Origin: M55B129 sp964506505
GTDB taxonomy: Bacteria > Bacillota > Dethiobacteria > DTU022
Length of the DNA stretch: 64,000 nt
Direction: 5' to 3'
Assembly: GCA_964506505.1 (NCBI GenBank)
Contig: CAZDKY010000007.1
Location: 16,036-80,035, forward strand
Part shown: piece after piece, positions 18,046 through 27,088 of the stretch
How the letters are laid out: every line of letters starts with the position of its first letter
Position numbering within the stretch: the first letter of the stretch is position 1
Position numbers and translations under genes: made by a program
Notes under the pieces: generated by a model
Database searches by the model: none
What the model was told of the DNA's origin: nothing
Seen by the model: only the letters and a program-made list of their open reading frames with translations

Positions 18046-19796
18046 TGCCACACCCCTTCACCAGCCCCGGTACGAGGCAGGGTAAACCAGACCCTTGTGC
18101 CAAAGTCCAGCCTGCTGGTTATCCAGATTGAACCTCCATGCGCTTGCACCACTTTGCGGGCGATGGAAAGTCCCAGGCCGGTGCCACCATAATCACGGCT
18201 CCTCGTCTTTTCAACCCTGTAAAAACGTTCGAAGATCCTTGGCAGCTCATTCTCGGGAATACCCCTACCGGTATCTTCTATCAATATTTTGATAAAATCT
18301 CCATCTTCCTCGGCACTCAGGGTGATTCTCCCATCCTGTGGAGTAAATTTTAACGCATTATTCAATATATTTGTAAAAACACGCATTATCTTATCCCGGT
18401 CCACGAAGACCCTTGGAAAATTGTCTTTTATTGCCACTTCTATAAGGGTAGAAGAGGCACTTGCTTTTTGCCTGGTCTGTTCTACAGCTTCCAGGGCCAG
18501 CTCTTTCAGATTAACATCTTCCATATGCCAATCAACACGGGCTGAATCTATCTGTGATAGCACGAGAAGATCTTTAACCATACTGACCATCCGTTCAGTC
18601 TCGGAGGCCAGCACTCCCAGGAATCGTTGTCTTGTATCAGGTTCTTCATCCGCACCGTCAAGCAGTGTCTCAACGTAGCTTTTTACTGTAGCCAGCGGAG
18701 TCCTCAGCTCATGGGAAACATCAGCCACAAATTCCTCCTGGCGCCTGGTCAGTTCCCTTTCTCTGGTTACATCGTGGAGCACTATGAGAGTACCGTTAAG
18801 TTTGCCTTTCTCCACTTTAAAAGGCGCCACTTTTACCTGCATGGTGCAATCGGGATTATGGCTCGACACCTCCGCGGTAAGCGGTTTCTGATCACGGATA
18901 AATTGCCTGGTTGCATACCGCCCTATAAGGCTGCGAAGCAAACTAAATCCCGCCCTTCTCTGCAAATCAACTTTAAGATTTATAACTTTTAGTAATTGCC
19001 TGGCGGATGGATTAATCTGTATAAGGTGCCCTTTGCCGTCGAGTGCAACTACACCATCACTCATATTGTTAATAATCGCTTCCACTTTACTCTTTTCCGA
19101 AGACATTTCATTAATCGTGCTGCTGAGTTGTTCGGCCAGATAATTGAATGTTTGTCCCAGAAGACCTATTTCATCGGAAGTCTGGACTTTAATCTTCCGG
19201 GAATAATCTCCTCCGGCCATAAAATTAGCCTGATCAGTAACCTCTTTTATGGGCGAAGTAATAGTTCTGGTTAAAATAATCCCCAGGACAAAGCTAATCG
19301 CAAGAGCAATCCCAACACCGCTGAGCAGGATAATTTTTACCTCGTTCAAGGTACTGTCAACCGGCTTCAGAGAACCGCTGAGATACACAACTCCGAGGGT
19401 GTTACCTTCATCCTGGATAGGATATGCCAGGTAATACCGCCTTTCCTGGACAGCCGGATCATAACGAATCGTATCACTCAGGTGACCGGTCAGAGCCCTT
19501 ATGATTTCATCACGGATCAAGCGGCGTCCAAGCAGCGCCTGGCGTCCGGAGGTGCCGACAATATTGGCATAGTTATCCAGGATAGTAATTTCCATATCAT
19601 GCAGATCCCTGAATTCACGAGTTAAACGAACACTTTCCTCGCTCCACATCTGTCCTTCTCCCAGGCCGGGTTCAACAAAAGCAGACAATAACCTGGCCTG
19701 GTTTTCAAGGCTCTCCTTGTAATTATGCAAATAATACTCTTCCAGTGAATGGACCAGATATACGCTGATCAGCTGCAGGGAAAAAAGGATAAGCAT
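18042..19796 (-). CDS. walK: Cell-wall sensor histidine kinase WalK (start uncertain, probably upstream)
   Basis: Membrane histidine kinase that senses the state of the cell wall and phosphorylates WalR. Domains in order: first membrane segment at the extreme N-terminus, an extracytoplasmic sensor (about 20-150), a second membrane segment (about 155-178), HAMP, PAS (about 235-345), HisKA with the phosphorylated H362 (FVADVSHELRTP) and HATPase with NILNNALKFTP, DTGRGIP and GGTGLGLSIA. ATG 19796 is the first conventional start but has no ribosome site and begins inside the first membrane segment. The frame is open upstream, and the 14 extra codons match the WalK N-terminus and follow GGAGGG at an ATA codon (19838). 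I therefore suspect that the real start is there. Confidence 0.95.
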   Translation of the reverse strand: MLILFSLQLISVYLVHSLEEYYLHNYKESLENQARLLSAFVEPGLGEGQMWSEESVRLTREFRDLHDMEITILDNYANIVGTSGRQALLGRRLIRDEIIRALTGHLSDTIRYDPAVQERRYYLAYPIQDEGNTLGVVYLSGSLKPVDSTLNEVKIILLSGVGIALAISFVLGIILTRTITSPIKEVTDQANFMAGGDYSRKIKVQTSDEIGLLGQTFNYLAEQLSSTINEMSSEKSKVEAIINNMSDGVVALDGKGHLIQINPSARQLLKVINLKVDLQRRAGFSLLRSLIGRYATRQFIRDQKPLTAEVSSHNPDCTMQVKVAPFKVEKGKLNGTLIVLHDVTRERELTRRQEEFVADVSHELRTPLATVKSYVETLLDGADEEPDTRQRFLGVLASETERMVSMVKDLLVLSQIDSARVDWHMEDVNLKELALEAVEQTRQKASASSTLIEVAIKDNFPRVFVDRDKIMRVFTNILNNALKFTPQDGRITLSAEEDGDFIKILIEDTGRGIPENELPRIFERFYRVEKTRSRDYGGTGLGLSIARKVVQAHGGSIWITSRLDFGTRVWFTLPRTGAGEGVWQ

Positions 19797-19830
19797 AAGG
19801 TATATGAAAATAATTTTCCACTGGAGGCTG

Positions 19831-20535
19831 TTAAATATTTTCCCTCCGTCTGAAATAATAGCCCACTCCTCTTTTAGTATGGATATAGTCGGGTTTTGCC
19901 GGATTGTTTTCTAATTTTTCACGCAGCCTGCGAATGGTAACATCCACCGTTCTCTCATCACCAATGTAATCATAACCCCAGACCTGATCTAAAAGCTGCT
20001 CACGGCTAAATACATAACCCGGTTTCTTGATCAGATAAACAAGCAAATTATACTCTTTGATGGTCAGTTCAACTGGCTCTCCCTGGTTATAAACCTGGAC
20101 TTCCCCCTGATCTACAATTATCGTACCGAAAACAATCCTGCTATTTTCTGAATCAGCCTTGTTCTCTTTCATTTGAGTACGCCTTAAAATTGCCTTAACC
20201 CTGGCCGTTACCTCACGGGCACTGAACGGTTTGGTAACATAATCATCTGCTCCCAGTTCCAGCCCGATAACCTTATCCATCTCGAGCTCTTTCGCTGTGA
20301 GCATTATAATGGGGATATCATGGCTGGAGCGAATTTCTTTACAGACAGTAAAACCGTCTTTGCGGGGCAGCATAATGTCAAGAATAATTAAATCGGGATT
20401 CTCCGCTTCCACCTGCAGAAGAGCCTCTTCTCCGTTAAAGGCAGTCACTACTCTGTAACCTTCTTTTTCAAGATTGTACTGCAGGATATCTACGATCGGT
20501 TTTTCATCATCCACAACTAAAATTTTATTTATCAA
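19831..20535 (-). CDS. walR: Response regulator WalR (OmpR family)
   Basis: DNA-binding partner of WalK, controlling autolysins and wall metabolism. The 234-residue product has a receiver domain with the phosphorylation site D53 (LIILDIMLP), acidic pocket DD at 9-10, K-P near 103, and a C-terminal winged helix (about 130-232) with the recognition region GDERTVDVTIRRLREKLE. The TTG at 20535 has GGGG 9 nt upstream. It is the first gene of the walRKHI-murA-htrA cluster and ends 8 bp inside the likely extended walK frame. Confidence 0.97.
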   Translation of the reverse strand: MINKILVVDDEKPIVDILQYNLEKEGYRVVTAFNGEEALLQVEAENPDLIILDIMLPRKDGFTVCKEIRSSHDIPIIMLTAKELEMDKVIGLELGADDYVTKPFSAREVTARVKAILRRTQMKENKADSENSRIVFGTIIVDQGEVQVYNQGEPVELTIKEYNLLVYLIKKPGYVFSREQLLDQVWGYDYIGDERTVDVTIRRLREKLENNPAKPDYIHTKRGVGYYFRRRENI

Positions 20536-20621
20536 TGTTTACAACCCCGTTTAATAAATTAACATAAGGCATTCGCCTTTGCTTGATTCAATCCCTGCAT
20601 GCTCAGGAAACCTGTTATACA

Positions 20622-20663
20622 GACAGAAAAATAAAACAGCCCTTCTTCTGTTGAAGAAGGGCT
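20622..20663 (-). terminator. Rho-independent terminator between the G5/M23 gene and walR
   Basis: On the minus strand an 11-bp perfect stem (AGCCCTTCTTC / GAAGAAGGGCT, at 20638-20663) with a 4-nt loop is followed by the T-rich GTTTTATTTTTC. It separates the endopeptidase transcript from the wal operon. Confidence 0.92.
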
Positions 20664-20681
20664 ATCGTGAGACAATAACTT

Positions 20682-22211
20682 TTATGGGCGGAAAAATTGC
20701 AGGGGATCTATCGGTTCATGCTGATAATAGGCATGCCATTCACCGGTTCCATCATCCACGCGAACTTCAAAATGCAAATGCGGACCGGTGGAACGACCGG
20801 TTGATCCAAGCAGGGCAATCACATCTCCCTGATTGACCTGATCTCCCTTTTGGACTAAATTTTCACTGTTATGCAGATAAAGGGTCCAATAAACACCATG
20901 GTATATAATGATATAATTACCCTGTGAACCTCCGTGTCCTGAAAACCAGACTACACCGCTGTCAGCTGCAAGCACTCCGGTGCCCATTGGAGCATTAATG
21001 TCAATCCCGGTATGCCAGGAACTAAAACCCCTGCCTGGAGTTACTTCACCACGGCTGGCGACCGGCCAGACGAACTGCCCTTCTCCGATGGATGGCACTT
21101 TAGCCATTCCCTGGGTTATTACCTGGGGCACAGGTTCATCAATGATCGTTTCTTCAAGCTTGGTCCGCATTACTTCAACACCGTTTTCCAGAGTCAAATG
21201 ATAGACAATTTCTTTTAAACCCTCTTTGCCCGGTGTTGTTACATCACTTTGAACAACCCACATTTCATCATCATAGATATATTCCACTGAAAAAGGAATT
21301 GGTTCATATACTGTTATTTCTTCAATTACCTTAACGTGGACCCCATCAATCTCGTTCATTTTTTGTTCCTGCATCTCAGCATCCAAACGTTCAATTTTGG
21401 GGGTATTATTGGAATAAGCTGGCACGGGTAATGGTGTTTCGTCGGATGGTACTTCATCATCTTCGCTTTCTATTCCCGTATAGCGGCTTTCAAGGGCGAT
21501 CCTGTCTTCAGCCCTGGCTGCTAAATAAACACCCGTTAAAGTATCTTCTTTGCTGTTTTCCACCAGCAAATCGACTACCTCATCGGCACTGCATATACTG
21601 TCAGGAGCAGCCGAACATTTTTTCAGGTCCAGTTCTTCCACAACAAAAGCCTCAAGGACTCGGCCGCTTCCGCTTGTCCGAGTAAAAGAGGCGGTCAGAG
21701 AATCAACAATCAAATCAAGTTCTTTCTCAGAGGAGACAGCAGCAACAGGTCTACCGTCCACGGTGACCATATAAGCATCGACAGCCAGGTTAAGATGGCG
21801 GCGAATAAATTCACGGACCGCTTCTGAATCAGGTTCACTTTCAGGCCTGAATTCTCGAATTAAGGAAATATTGTTTTCCGCCTCTAGCGGCATGTCGTAC
21901 AGCTCACCACAGCGATAGGTTATTTCCTCTATATAACTTTCAATTTCATCAGCATCCCTGACCACTCCCACTTCAACAAAACCCGCTTCCTGATCATCAA
22001 GAACGACTACGCATACATAATTCTCCAGGTAAACATGAATCCCCAGTAATAAAATCACTGCAATGGCAGCGCCCATAATAAAGTGATAGCTCTCCATAGT
22101 AAAGGCGGTCAGCATTTCTTGCAGTCGATTATAAAACTGCCTTAGTCTGGCAGTTATATTAAACCTGGGTTGTTTCCCAGCGGGTACTCTATGAACAGTA
22201 TTTGAATTCAT
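20682..22211 (-). CDS. Membrane-anchored G5-domain M23 endopeptidase
   Basis: Putative peptidoglycan endopeptidase, 509 residues. It has a cytosolic N-terminus of about 45 residues, one membrane segment (about 46-66), a long acidic linker region, a G5 domain (about 290-365, with VKVIEEITVYEPIPF and ending in VITQGMA) and a C-terminal M23 domain. The M23 zinc and catalytic residues are in GFSSWHTGIDINAPMG and GPHLHFEVR. The ATG at 22211 has AAGGA 10 nt upstream. It sits directly before walR, whose regulon in other Bacillota includes such hydrolases. Confidence 0.93.
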   Translation of the reverse strand: MNSNTVHRVPAGKQPRFNITARLRQFYNRLQEMLTAFTMESYHFIMGAAIAVILLLGIHVYLENYVCVVVLDDQEAGFVEVGVVRDADEIESYIEEITYRCGELYDMPLEAENNISLIREFRPESEPDSEAVREFIRRHLNLAVDAYMVTVDGRPVAAVSSEKELDLIVDSLTASFTRTSGSGRVLEAFVVEELDLKKCSAAPDSICSADEVVDLLVENSKEDTLTGVYLAARAEDRIALESRYTGIESEDDEVPSDETPLPVPAYSNNTPKIERLDAEMQEQKMNEIDGVHVKVIEEITVYEPIPFSVEYIYDDEMWVVQSDVTTPGKEGLKEIVYHLTLENGVEVMRTKLEETIIDEPVPQVITQGMAKVPSIGEGQFVWPVASRGEVTPGRGFSSWHTGIDINAPMGTGVLAADSGVVWFSGHGGSQGNYIIIYHGVYWTLYLHNSENLVQKGDQVNQGDVIALLGSTGRSTGPHLHFEVRVDDGTGEWHAYYQHEPIDPLQFFRP

Positions 22212-22445
22212 TGCAATAGATTCCTTTCCTGAATCAATCCGGCAGTTTAGTATACCGGCTTTCCAGAATTGGATCAAGCCTTGAAATAACATACTATAAC
22301 CATTAACAAAAACTATAACAATGGAACATTCGCCAAAAAACGAAAAAAACCTTTTTAAGAACCGTTATTACTGTTTTAACAGCCTTAACATGGAGCTTGC
22401 GGGATTAAGAAACCTTTACTTTTCACAGTTTGTCTAATTATAAAC

Positions 22446-23831
22446 TTAAATACGCTGCGCTATTTCTCTAGCCGCGATAAGACCGGTAGCAGAAGATTGA
22501 ATCAAACCCCGGGTAATCCCGGCCCCGTCACCGATTGCAAAAAGGTTTTTAACCTCTGTTTCAAGATTATCGTTAAGTCTAAGACGATAAGAATAAAATT
22601 TAACTTCTACCCCATAAAGAAGAGTATGACGTGTATTAACCCCGGGCACAAGCTTCTCCAGTGCTTCAAGCATTTCAATTATCGCTACCAGGTAGCGATA
22701 AGGTAAAACCAAACTTAAATCACCGGGAGTAGCTTCTTCAAGAGTAGGACGCACCAGACCACGGTTAATACGCTCCCGTGTTGAGCGTCGTCCGGTCAAA
22801 AGGTCACCCAGGCGCTGGACAATTACTCCGTCACCAAGCATATTGGCCAGACTGGCAATGTAACGCCCATAACGGATGGGCTCTTTGAATGGATAAGTAA
22901 AAGATTTACTGACCAGCAAAGCAAAATTAGTATTATCGGTCTTCCTTTCAGCATAGCTGTGACCGTTTACCGTAATTAATCCTTCGTTATTCTCAGTAAC
23001 TACCACTCCGTAAGGATTCATACAAAAAGTACGAATTCGATCATCGAAATGGCTGGTAAAATAAATCAATTTTGATTCATATATTTTATCGGTAAGCGTG
23101 TCCATGATTACCGAAGGGACTTCTACTCTTACGCCTATATCTACGGGATTGTTGGAGCTATTCAAACCAAGTCTGGTGGATTCACGTTGCATCCATTCTG
23201 AACCGGCCCTGCCGGGGCCGCATATCACAAAATCTGCGGCAATAAAATCGCCGCTTGCAAGAAGAATCCCATTAATTACACCGTTTTCAGCACTAAGTTC
23301 TGCAACAGCTGAATCCATCATTATATCGATTTTATCAACCAGTGCCTCATACATATTCTTAAGAATGCGGTAACAGTTTTCCGTTCCCAGGTGCCGGATC
23401 ATTGCCGGAATGAGGCTAAGTCCAGCAGCTACTGAGCGCCTTTCAATATCTTTGATTGCTGCTTTATCGGTGCCATAAACCTTTTGCGGTGCACCAAATG
23501 ACAGATAAATACCGTCAACCTCTTCAATAAGACGCCTGACAATTTTCTGATCGATGAGATCGTTTAAAAACCCGCCAAAATCTGCAGTCAGGGTCAGCTT
23601 GCCGTCGCTAAATGCACCGGCACCACCCCAACCGCAGGTTGTAGTACTGGGTTCACAGCGCAGACAGCGGCCGTAATCTCCCTGTGTCTTACAGCTGCGT
23701 TTCTCAAGCGCAGGACCTTTATCAACAATTAATATACTGGCTTTAGTTTTTGCCGACAGTTCGAGTGCAGCGAATATGCCGGACGGTCCTGCCCCTATAA
23801 TAACAACATCATATTTTTGCCTTAACGACAA
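22446..23831 (-). CDS. Uncharacterised FAD-dependent dehydrogenase (COG2509-like)
   Basis: A 461-residue flavoprotein. The N-terminus has a Rossmann dinucleotide site (VVIIGAGPSGIFAALEL), then a cysteine cluster C-x(9)-C-x2-C (SCKTQGDYGRCLRC) and a glycine-rich GWGGAGAFSDGKL, and the C-terminus has the second FAD motif LFAIGDGAGITRGLIQS. The family is widespread in anaerobes, and its substrate is unknown. The start is TTG at 23831, only 2 bp after the dnaB stop, with AGGG 5 nt upstream; it must be cotranscribed with dnaB. Confidence 0.85.
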   Translation of the reverse strand: MSLRQKYDVVIIGAGPSGIFAALELSAKTKASILIVDKGPALEKRSCKTQGDYGRCLRCEPSTTTCGWGGAGAFSDGKLTLTADFGGFLNDLIDQKIVRRLIEEVDGIYLSFGAPQKVYGTDKAAIKDIERRSVAAGLSLIPAMIRHLGTENCYRILKNMYEALVDKIDIMMDSAVAELSAENGVINGILLASGDFIAADFVICGPGRAGSEWMQRESTRLGLNSSNNPVDIGVRVEVPSVIMDTLTDKIYESKLIYFTSHFDDRIRTFCMNPYGVVVTENNEGLITVNGHSYAERKTDNTNFALLVSKSFTYPFKEPIRYGRYIASLANMLGDGVIVQRLGDLLTGRRSTRERINRGLVRPTLEEATPGDLSLVLPYRYLVAIIEMLEALEKLVPGVNTRHTLLYGVEVKFYSYRLRLNDNLETEVKNLFAIGDGAGITRGLIQSSATGLIAAREIAQRI

Positions 23832-23833
23832 AG

Positions 23834-25180
23834 TTACCCTTCTTCCTTGATTGATTCCCGGGCTACATTAGCAAATTTTGTAAATTTATCGAGGAAATAA
23901 AGCTCCGTCAACCCGGTCGGGCCGTTACGCTGCTTGGCAATGCTGATCTCGGCAATATTACCTTTTTCAGTATCTTTGTTGTAATAAGATTCGCGGTAAA
24001 TAAACATTACAACATCGGCATTTGCCTCAATGCCGCCCGATTCCATCAAATCACTAAGGATAGGACGTCGATCGGGTCTTTTTTCAACAGCACGGCTAAG
24101 CTGGGAAAGAGCCACTACTGGAACCTCAAGTTCCTTGGCCAGTGCTTTAAGGGCTCTGGAAATTTCTGATAATTCCTGCTGCCTGCTTTCAGCTCTACTG
24201 AAACCGCGCATAAGCTGAAGGTAATCGACAAAAATGGCATCAAGCTTCTTTTCCGCTTTTAAACGGCGCGCTTTGGCTCTTACTTCCATAACCGACAGTG
24301 ATGCGGTATCGTCGATATAAAGAGGAGCTTCGCTTAGCGGTCCGACAGCTCTGGTCAGTTTGTGCCATTCATCCTGGCTCAGGAAACCCCTTCTCATATT
24401 CTGTGCATCAACCTGTGATTCGGCACAGAGCAATCGTTGGGCCAGTTGTTCCTTTGACATCTCCATGCTGAAAAATGCCGTTGCTTTTTTTTCCCGCACA
24501 GCAATCTGCTGAGCCATATTCAGAGCCAGAGTAGTTTTACCCATACTCGGACGGGCCGCTATAACGACAAGATCAGAATTCTGCAGTCCCGAAGTAAGTC
24601 TGTCAAGGTCCATGAAACCTGTTGAAAGACCGGTAACTCCTTTTTTTTCGTCGTACAGTTTCTCAATCCGATCAAACGCCTGAACCAGAACATCTTTCAG
24701 TGATGCAAAACCCTGGTGTTTACCGCGGCGCCCTATTTCGAAAATTAGTTGTTCAGCTTCATCAAGAAATTCATCAACGTTGGGAGGCGAATCAAAACTG
24801 CGGGTTACTATACCGGTTGCTGCCTGAATAAGCGAACGCAAAATTGCTTTTTCGCGGACTATCTGAGAATGATAACGCACATTGGCAGCAGTGGGTACAC
24901 TATTGGCAAGGCTTACAAGATAAGTCCTTCCCCCGATTTCATCCAGGCATTGCCTGCGCTGAAGCTCCTCCGATAAAGTTACTATATCTACCGGTTCCCC
25001 TCTCTCACTTAAACCGATTATCCCGGCAAAAATTTTCTGGTGGGCGGTAGAGTAAAAGTCCTCGTCAGTCAAAAGCTCTGCAGCGGCGAATATTGCCTCT
25101 TTATCAATAATCATCGAACCGAGGACTGATTGCTCAGCATCCTTGCTCTGAGGAGGAACTCTGTCGCTGATTACAACCAC
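23834..25180 (-). CDS. dnaB: Replicative DNA helicase (DnaB family, DnaC of Bacillus)
   Basis: Hexameric helicase of the replication fork. The 448-residue product has an N-terminal helical domain (about 8-110, PQSKDAEQSVLGSMI), the linker, and a RecA-like core with Walker A ARPSMGKTTLALN, Walker B IFVDYLQLM and the conserved ALSQLSRAVEKR and ESGGIEANADVV. No intein is present. The start is GTG at 25180. It follows rplI by 25 bp, the same neighbourhood as in Bacillus (rplI-dnaC). Confidence 0.97.
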   Translation of the reverse strand: MVVISDRVPPQSKDAEQSVLGSMIIDKEAIFAAAELLTDEDFYSTAHQKIFAGIIGLSERGEPVDIVTLSEELQRRQCLDEIGGRTYLVSLANSVPTAANVRYHSQIVREKAILRSLIQAATGIVTRSFDSPPNVDEFLDEAEQLIFEIGRRGKHQGFASLKDVLVQAFDRIEKLYDEKKGVTGLSTGFMDLDRLTSGLQNSDLVVIAARPSMGKTTLALNMAQQIAVREKKATAFFSMEMSKEQLAQRLLCAESQVDAQNMRRGFLSQDEWHKLTRAVGPLSEAPLYIDDTASLSVMEVRAKARRLKAEKKLDAIFVDYLQLMRGFSRAESRQQELSEISRALKALAKELEVPVVALSQLSRAVEKRPDRRPILSDLMESGGIEANADVVMFIYRESYYNKDTEKGNIAEISIAKQRNGPTGLTELYFLDKFTKFANVARESIKEEG

Positions 25181-25205
25181 TTCAAATCCGCCCCTTCCCG
25201 AATTA

Positions 25206-25652
25206 TTATTCGTCTTTCTCGACTACAATTTTTAATTCCGCTGTAATACCCTGATGCAGTTTAACATTGGCAATGTGCGGACCGACACTTTTTATCGGTT
25301 CCGGGAATTCAATTTTCTTTTTATCTACTTCAACACCAATGTCAGACAGTTTTCCGGCAACATCAGCAGAAGTAACCGAGCCAAACAGCCTCCCACCATC
25401 ACCAGCCGGCATTTTAAAAATTATGACCTGACCGGATACCTTTTCAGCCTGATGACTGGCTTCTTCTTCCAGTTGTCGATTGACGGCTTCTTCTCTTTGC
25501 TTCTGTTTTTCCCATTCACGTAACTTCTGCGGGGTAGCTTCAACAGCCATTTTCCTGGGGAGAAGGTGATTACGGGCATAACCGGGGGCTACATCCTTGA
25601 TTTCTCCTTTTTCCCCAAGGTTAGGTACATCCTGTTGAAGGATTATTTTCAT
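25206..25652 (-). CDS. rplI: 50S ribosomal protein L9
   Basis: Two-domain large-subunit protein, 148 residues. It begins with MKIILQQDVPNLGEKGEI, followed by PGYARNHLLP, a long charged linker helix and the C-terminal domain (HIANVKLHQGITAELKI). The ATG at 25652 has AAGGAG 8 nt upstream; the frame is open further up but without function. A terminator lies upstream at 25754-25795, so rplI-dnaB may have its own promoter, although I could not find a convincing one in the gap. Confidence 0.97.
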   Translation of the reverse strand: MKIILQQDVPNLGEKGEIKDVAPGYARNHLLPRKMAVEATPQKLREWEKQKQREEAVNRQLEEEASHQAEKVSGQVIIFKMPAGDGGRLFGSVTSADVAGKLSDIGVEVDKKKIEFPEPIKSVGPHIANVKLHQGITAELKIVVEKDE

Positions 25653-25753
25653 AGCTAAATCACTCCTTTTGGCCAATCTCGATTGGATGACAGGGTTAGA
25701 ATTCAAACCTGCCTTCCCCTCAGTTAGTTCTCTTCCAGTTCCCTGCACTCCTG

Positions 25754-25795
25754 CAAAAAAAGAGCGGCTACCGGAATGTTAAACCCGGCACCGCT
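25754..25795 (-). terminator. Rho-independent terminator after rpsR
   Basis: On the minus strand AGCGGTGCCGG and CCGGTAGCCGCT form a slightly imperfect stem around a 9-nt loop, followed by CTTTTTTT. It closes the rpsF-ssb-rpsR transcript and insulates it from rplI-dnaB. Confidence 0.85.
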
Positions 25796-25824
25796 ACTTT
25801 TGTGAATATAAAATTTAACTGATC

Positions 25825-26058
25825 TTACTCCGCGGTAAAAGGAAGCAGTGCCATTATCCTGGCTCTTTTGATCGCCCGGGTCAACTGGCGTTGATGACGG
25901 GCGCAATTTCCGGAAATGCGACGCGGCAGAACTTTACCTCGTTCCGTAATAAAACGTTTTAACTTTTCATACTGCTTATAATCCACATTGTCTATTTTTT
26001 CAACACAAAAGCTACAAATTTTCTTTTTAGGTTTCCTACCTTTGTCTCTTCTCATCAT
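25825..26058 (-). CDS. rpsR: 30S ribosomal protein S18
   Basis: Small-subunit protein that binds with S6, 77 residues. It carries the family core VDYKQYEKLKRFITERGKVLPRRISG, then C-A-R-H-Q-R and IKRARIMALLPF. A CSFC pair near residue 15 and a later cysteine suggest the cysteine-containing form. It starts with tandem ATG codons (26058 or 26055); AGGAGG lies 5 and 8 nt before them, so either could be used. It follows ssb by 15 bp. Confidence 0.97.
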   Translation of the reverse strand: MMRRDKGRKPKKKICSFCVEKIDNVDYKQYEKLKRFITERGKVLPRRISGNCARHQRQLTRAIKRARIMALLPFTAE

Positions 26059-26073
26059 ATCACCCTCCTTTCA

Positions 26074-26481
26074 CTAGAAAGGAACATCATCCTCGCTGAT
26101 GTCATTGTTTTCAGAACCGCTTTCATCAAAATCATCGTTTTTATCTTTGTCGGTTCCCCCACCCTTATCCAAAAATCGCACATCATTGGCTACTACTTCA
26201 GCCACTTTTCGCCTAACACCCTGGCTATCGTCATAAGATCTTATTTGCAGGCGGCCTGTAGCTGCAGCCATACTGCCTTTTTTTAGATAATTAGCACAGT
26301 TTTCTGCCAGTTTGCGCCAGGTTACAACATTGATGAAGTCTGTATCTCTTTCACCCTGCTGATTGGTAAAAGGACGATTAACAGCAAGGGTAAACGTCGA
26401 CACAGGTACTCCATTGCCCGGAGTATAACGGAGCTCAGGATCCCGGGTCAAGCGGCCGATTAGAACCACCATGTTAAGCAT
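26074..26481 (-). CDS. ssb: Single-stranded DNA-binding protein
   Basis: Coats single-stranded DNA during replication and repair. The 135-residue product has an OB fold over about 1-105 (VVLIGRLTRDPELRYTP, FINVVTWRKLAENCANYLKKGS) and a short acidic linker ending in the partner-binding tip DDVPF. It sits between rpsF and rpsR, the classical rpsF-ssb-rpsR arrangement. Confidence 0.98.
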   Translation of the reverse strand: MLNMVVLIGRLTRDPELRYTPGNGVPVSTFTLAVNRPFTNQQGERDTDFINVVTWRKLAENCANYLKKGSMAAATGRLQIRSYDDSQGVRRKVAEVVANDVRFLDKGGGTDKDKNDDFDESGSENNDISEDDVPF

Positions 26482-26524
26482 GACAAAATCGCCCTCACTT
26501 AAAATAATATTTAATCAAATCTGC

Positions 26525-27001
26525 TTAGTCAGTCTTTTCCTCTTCTTCCAACTGGTCAGCTGTTCCCTCAGCCGGTTGCTCGGTTGTTTCCGAAGTTGGC
26601 TGTTCGTCTTTACTTACTTCTGATTCTTCACCGGCCGGTTTTTCTTCTTCTGCTGCGACATCCTCAACTTCTCCAGCCGGTACATGTTCTTCTCCACCGA
26701 TAGCGTCCAGATCGCTCTTATCGGCGGACACAATCATGAAACGTATTATGGCATCTGTAACCCGAAAATAATGTTCGACCTCCGGGATTATGGTTCCCGG
26801 AGCATCAAAGTAGACGAGATAGTAGTGCCCTTCCCTGTGCTTGTTGATTTCGTAAGCAAGTTTTCGTTTGTGCCAGTCTACAACCTTAGTAACCGAACCA
26901 CCATTTTTTGTAATGGTTTCCTCTAAATTGTTCAATACTTCAGTTTCTTCTTCCGATTCCATATCGGGTCGTAAGATCAGCATGTTTTCGTATAGTCCCA
27001 C
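26525..27001 (-). CDS. rpsF: 30S ribosomal protein S6 with long acidic C-terminal tail
   Basis: Small-subunit protein partnering S18. The S6 fold covers about residues 1-95 (YENMLILRPDM, DWHKRKLAYEINKHREGHYYLVYFDA). It is followed by about 60 residues that are almost entirely Glu, Pro, Thr, Ser and Ala, making the protein 158 residues against about 95-100 usual. The GTG at 27001 has GGGAGG 8 nt upstream. The leader between promoter and start contains a CCC...GGGG stem with a CCG that could be the known S6:S18 autoregulatory element, but I could not confirm the fold. Confidence 0.96.
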   Translation of the reverse strand: MGLYENMLILRPDMESEEETEVLNNLEETITKNGGSVTKVVDWHKRKLAYEINKHREGHYYLVYFDAPGTIIPEVEHYFRVTDAIIRFMIVSADKSDLDAIGGEEHVPAGEVEDVAAEEEKPAGEESEVSKDEQPTSETTEQPAEGTADQLEEEEKTD

Positions 27002-27059
27002 TCTTATCACCTCCCTCTGGACTGATGGCCCCTTTGCGGAGCAGGGATTTACCTGAAAC

Positions 27060-27088
27060 ATGATAGCATATTTACTACAGCGGGGCAA
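27060..27088 (-). promoter_or_regulatory. Promoter of the rpsF-ssb-rpsR operon
   Basis: On the minus strand TTGCCC (27083-27088), 17 nt, then TATCAT (27060-27065) with a TG one base before it (extended -10). It lies about 60 nt upstream of the rpsF GTG. Confidence 0.7.
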
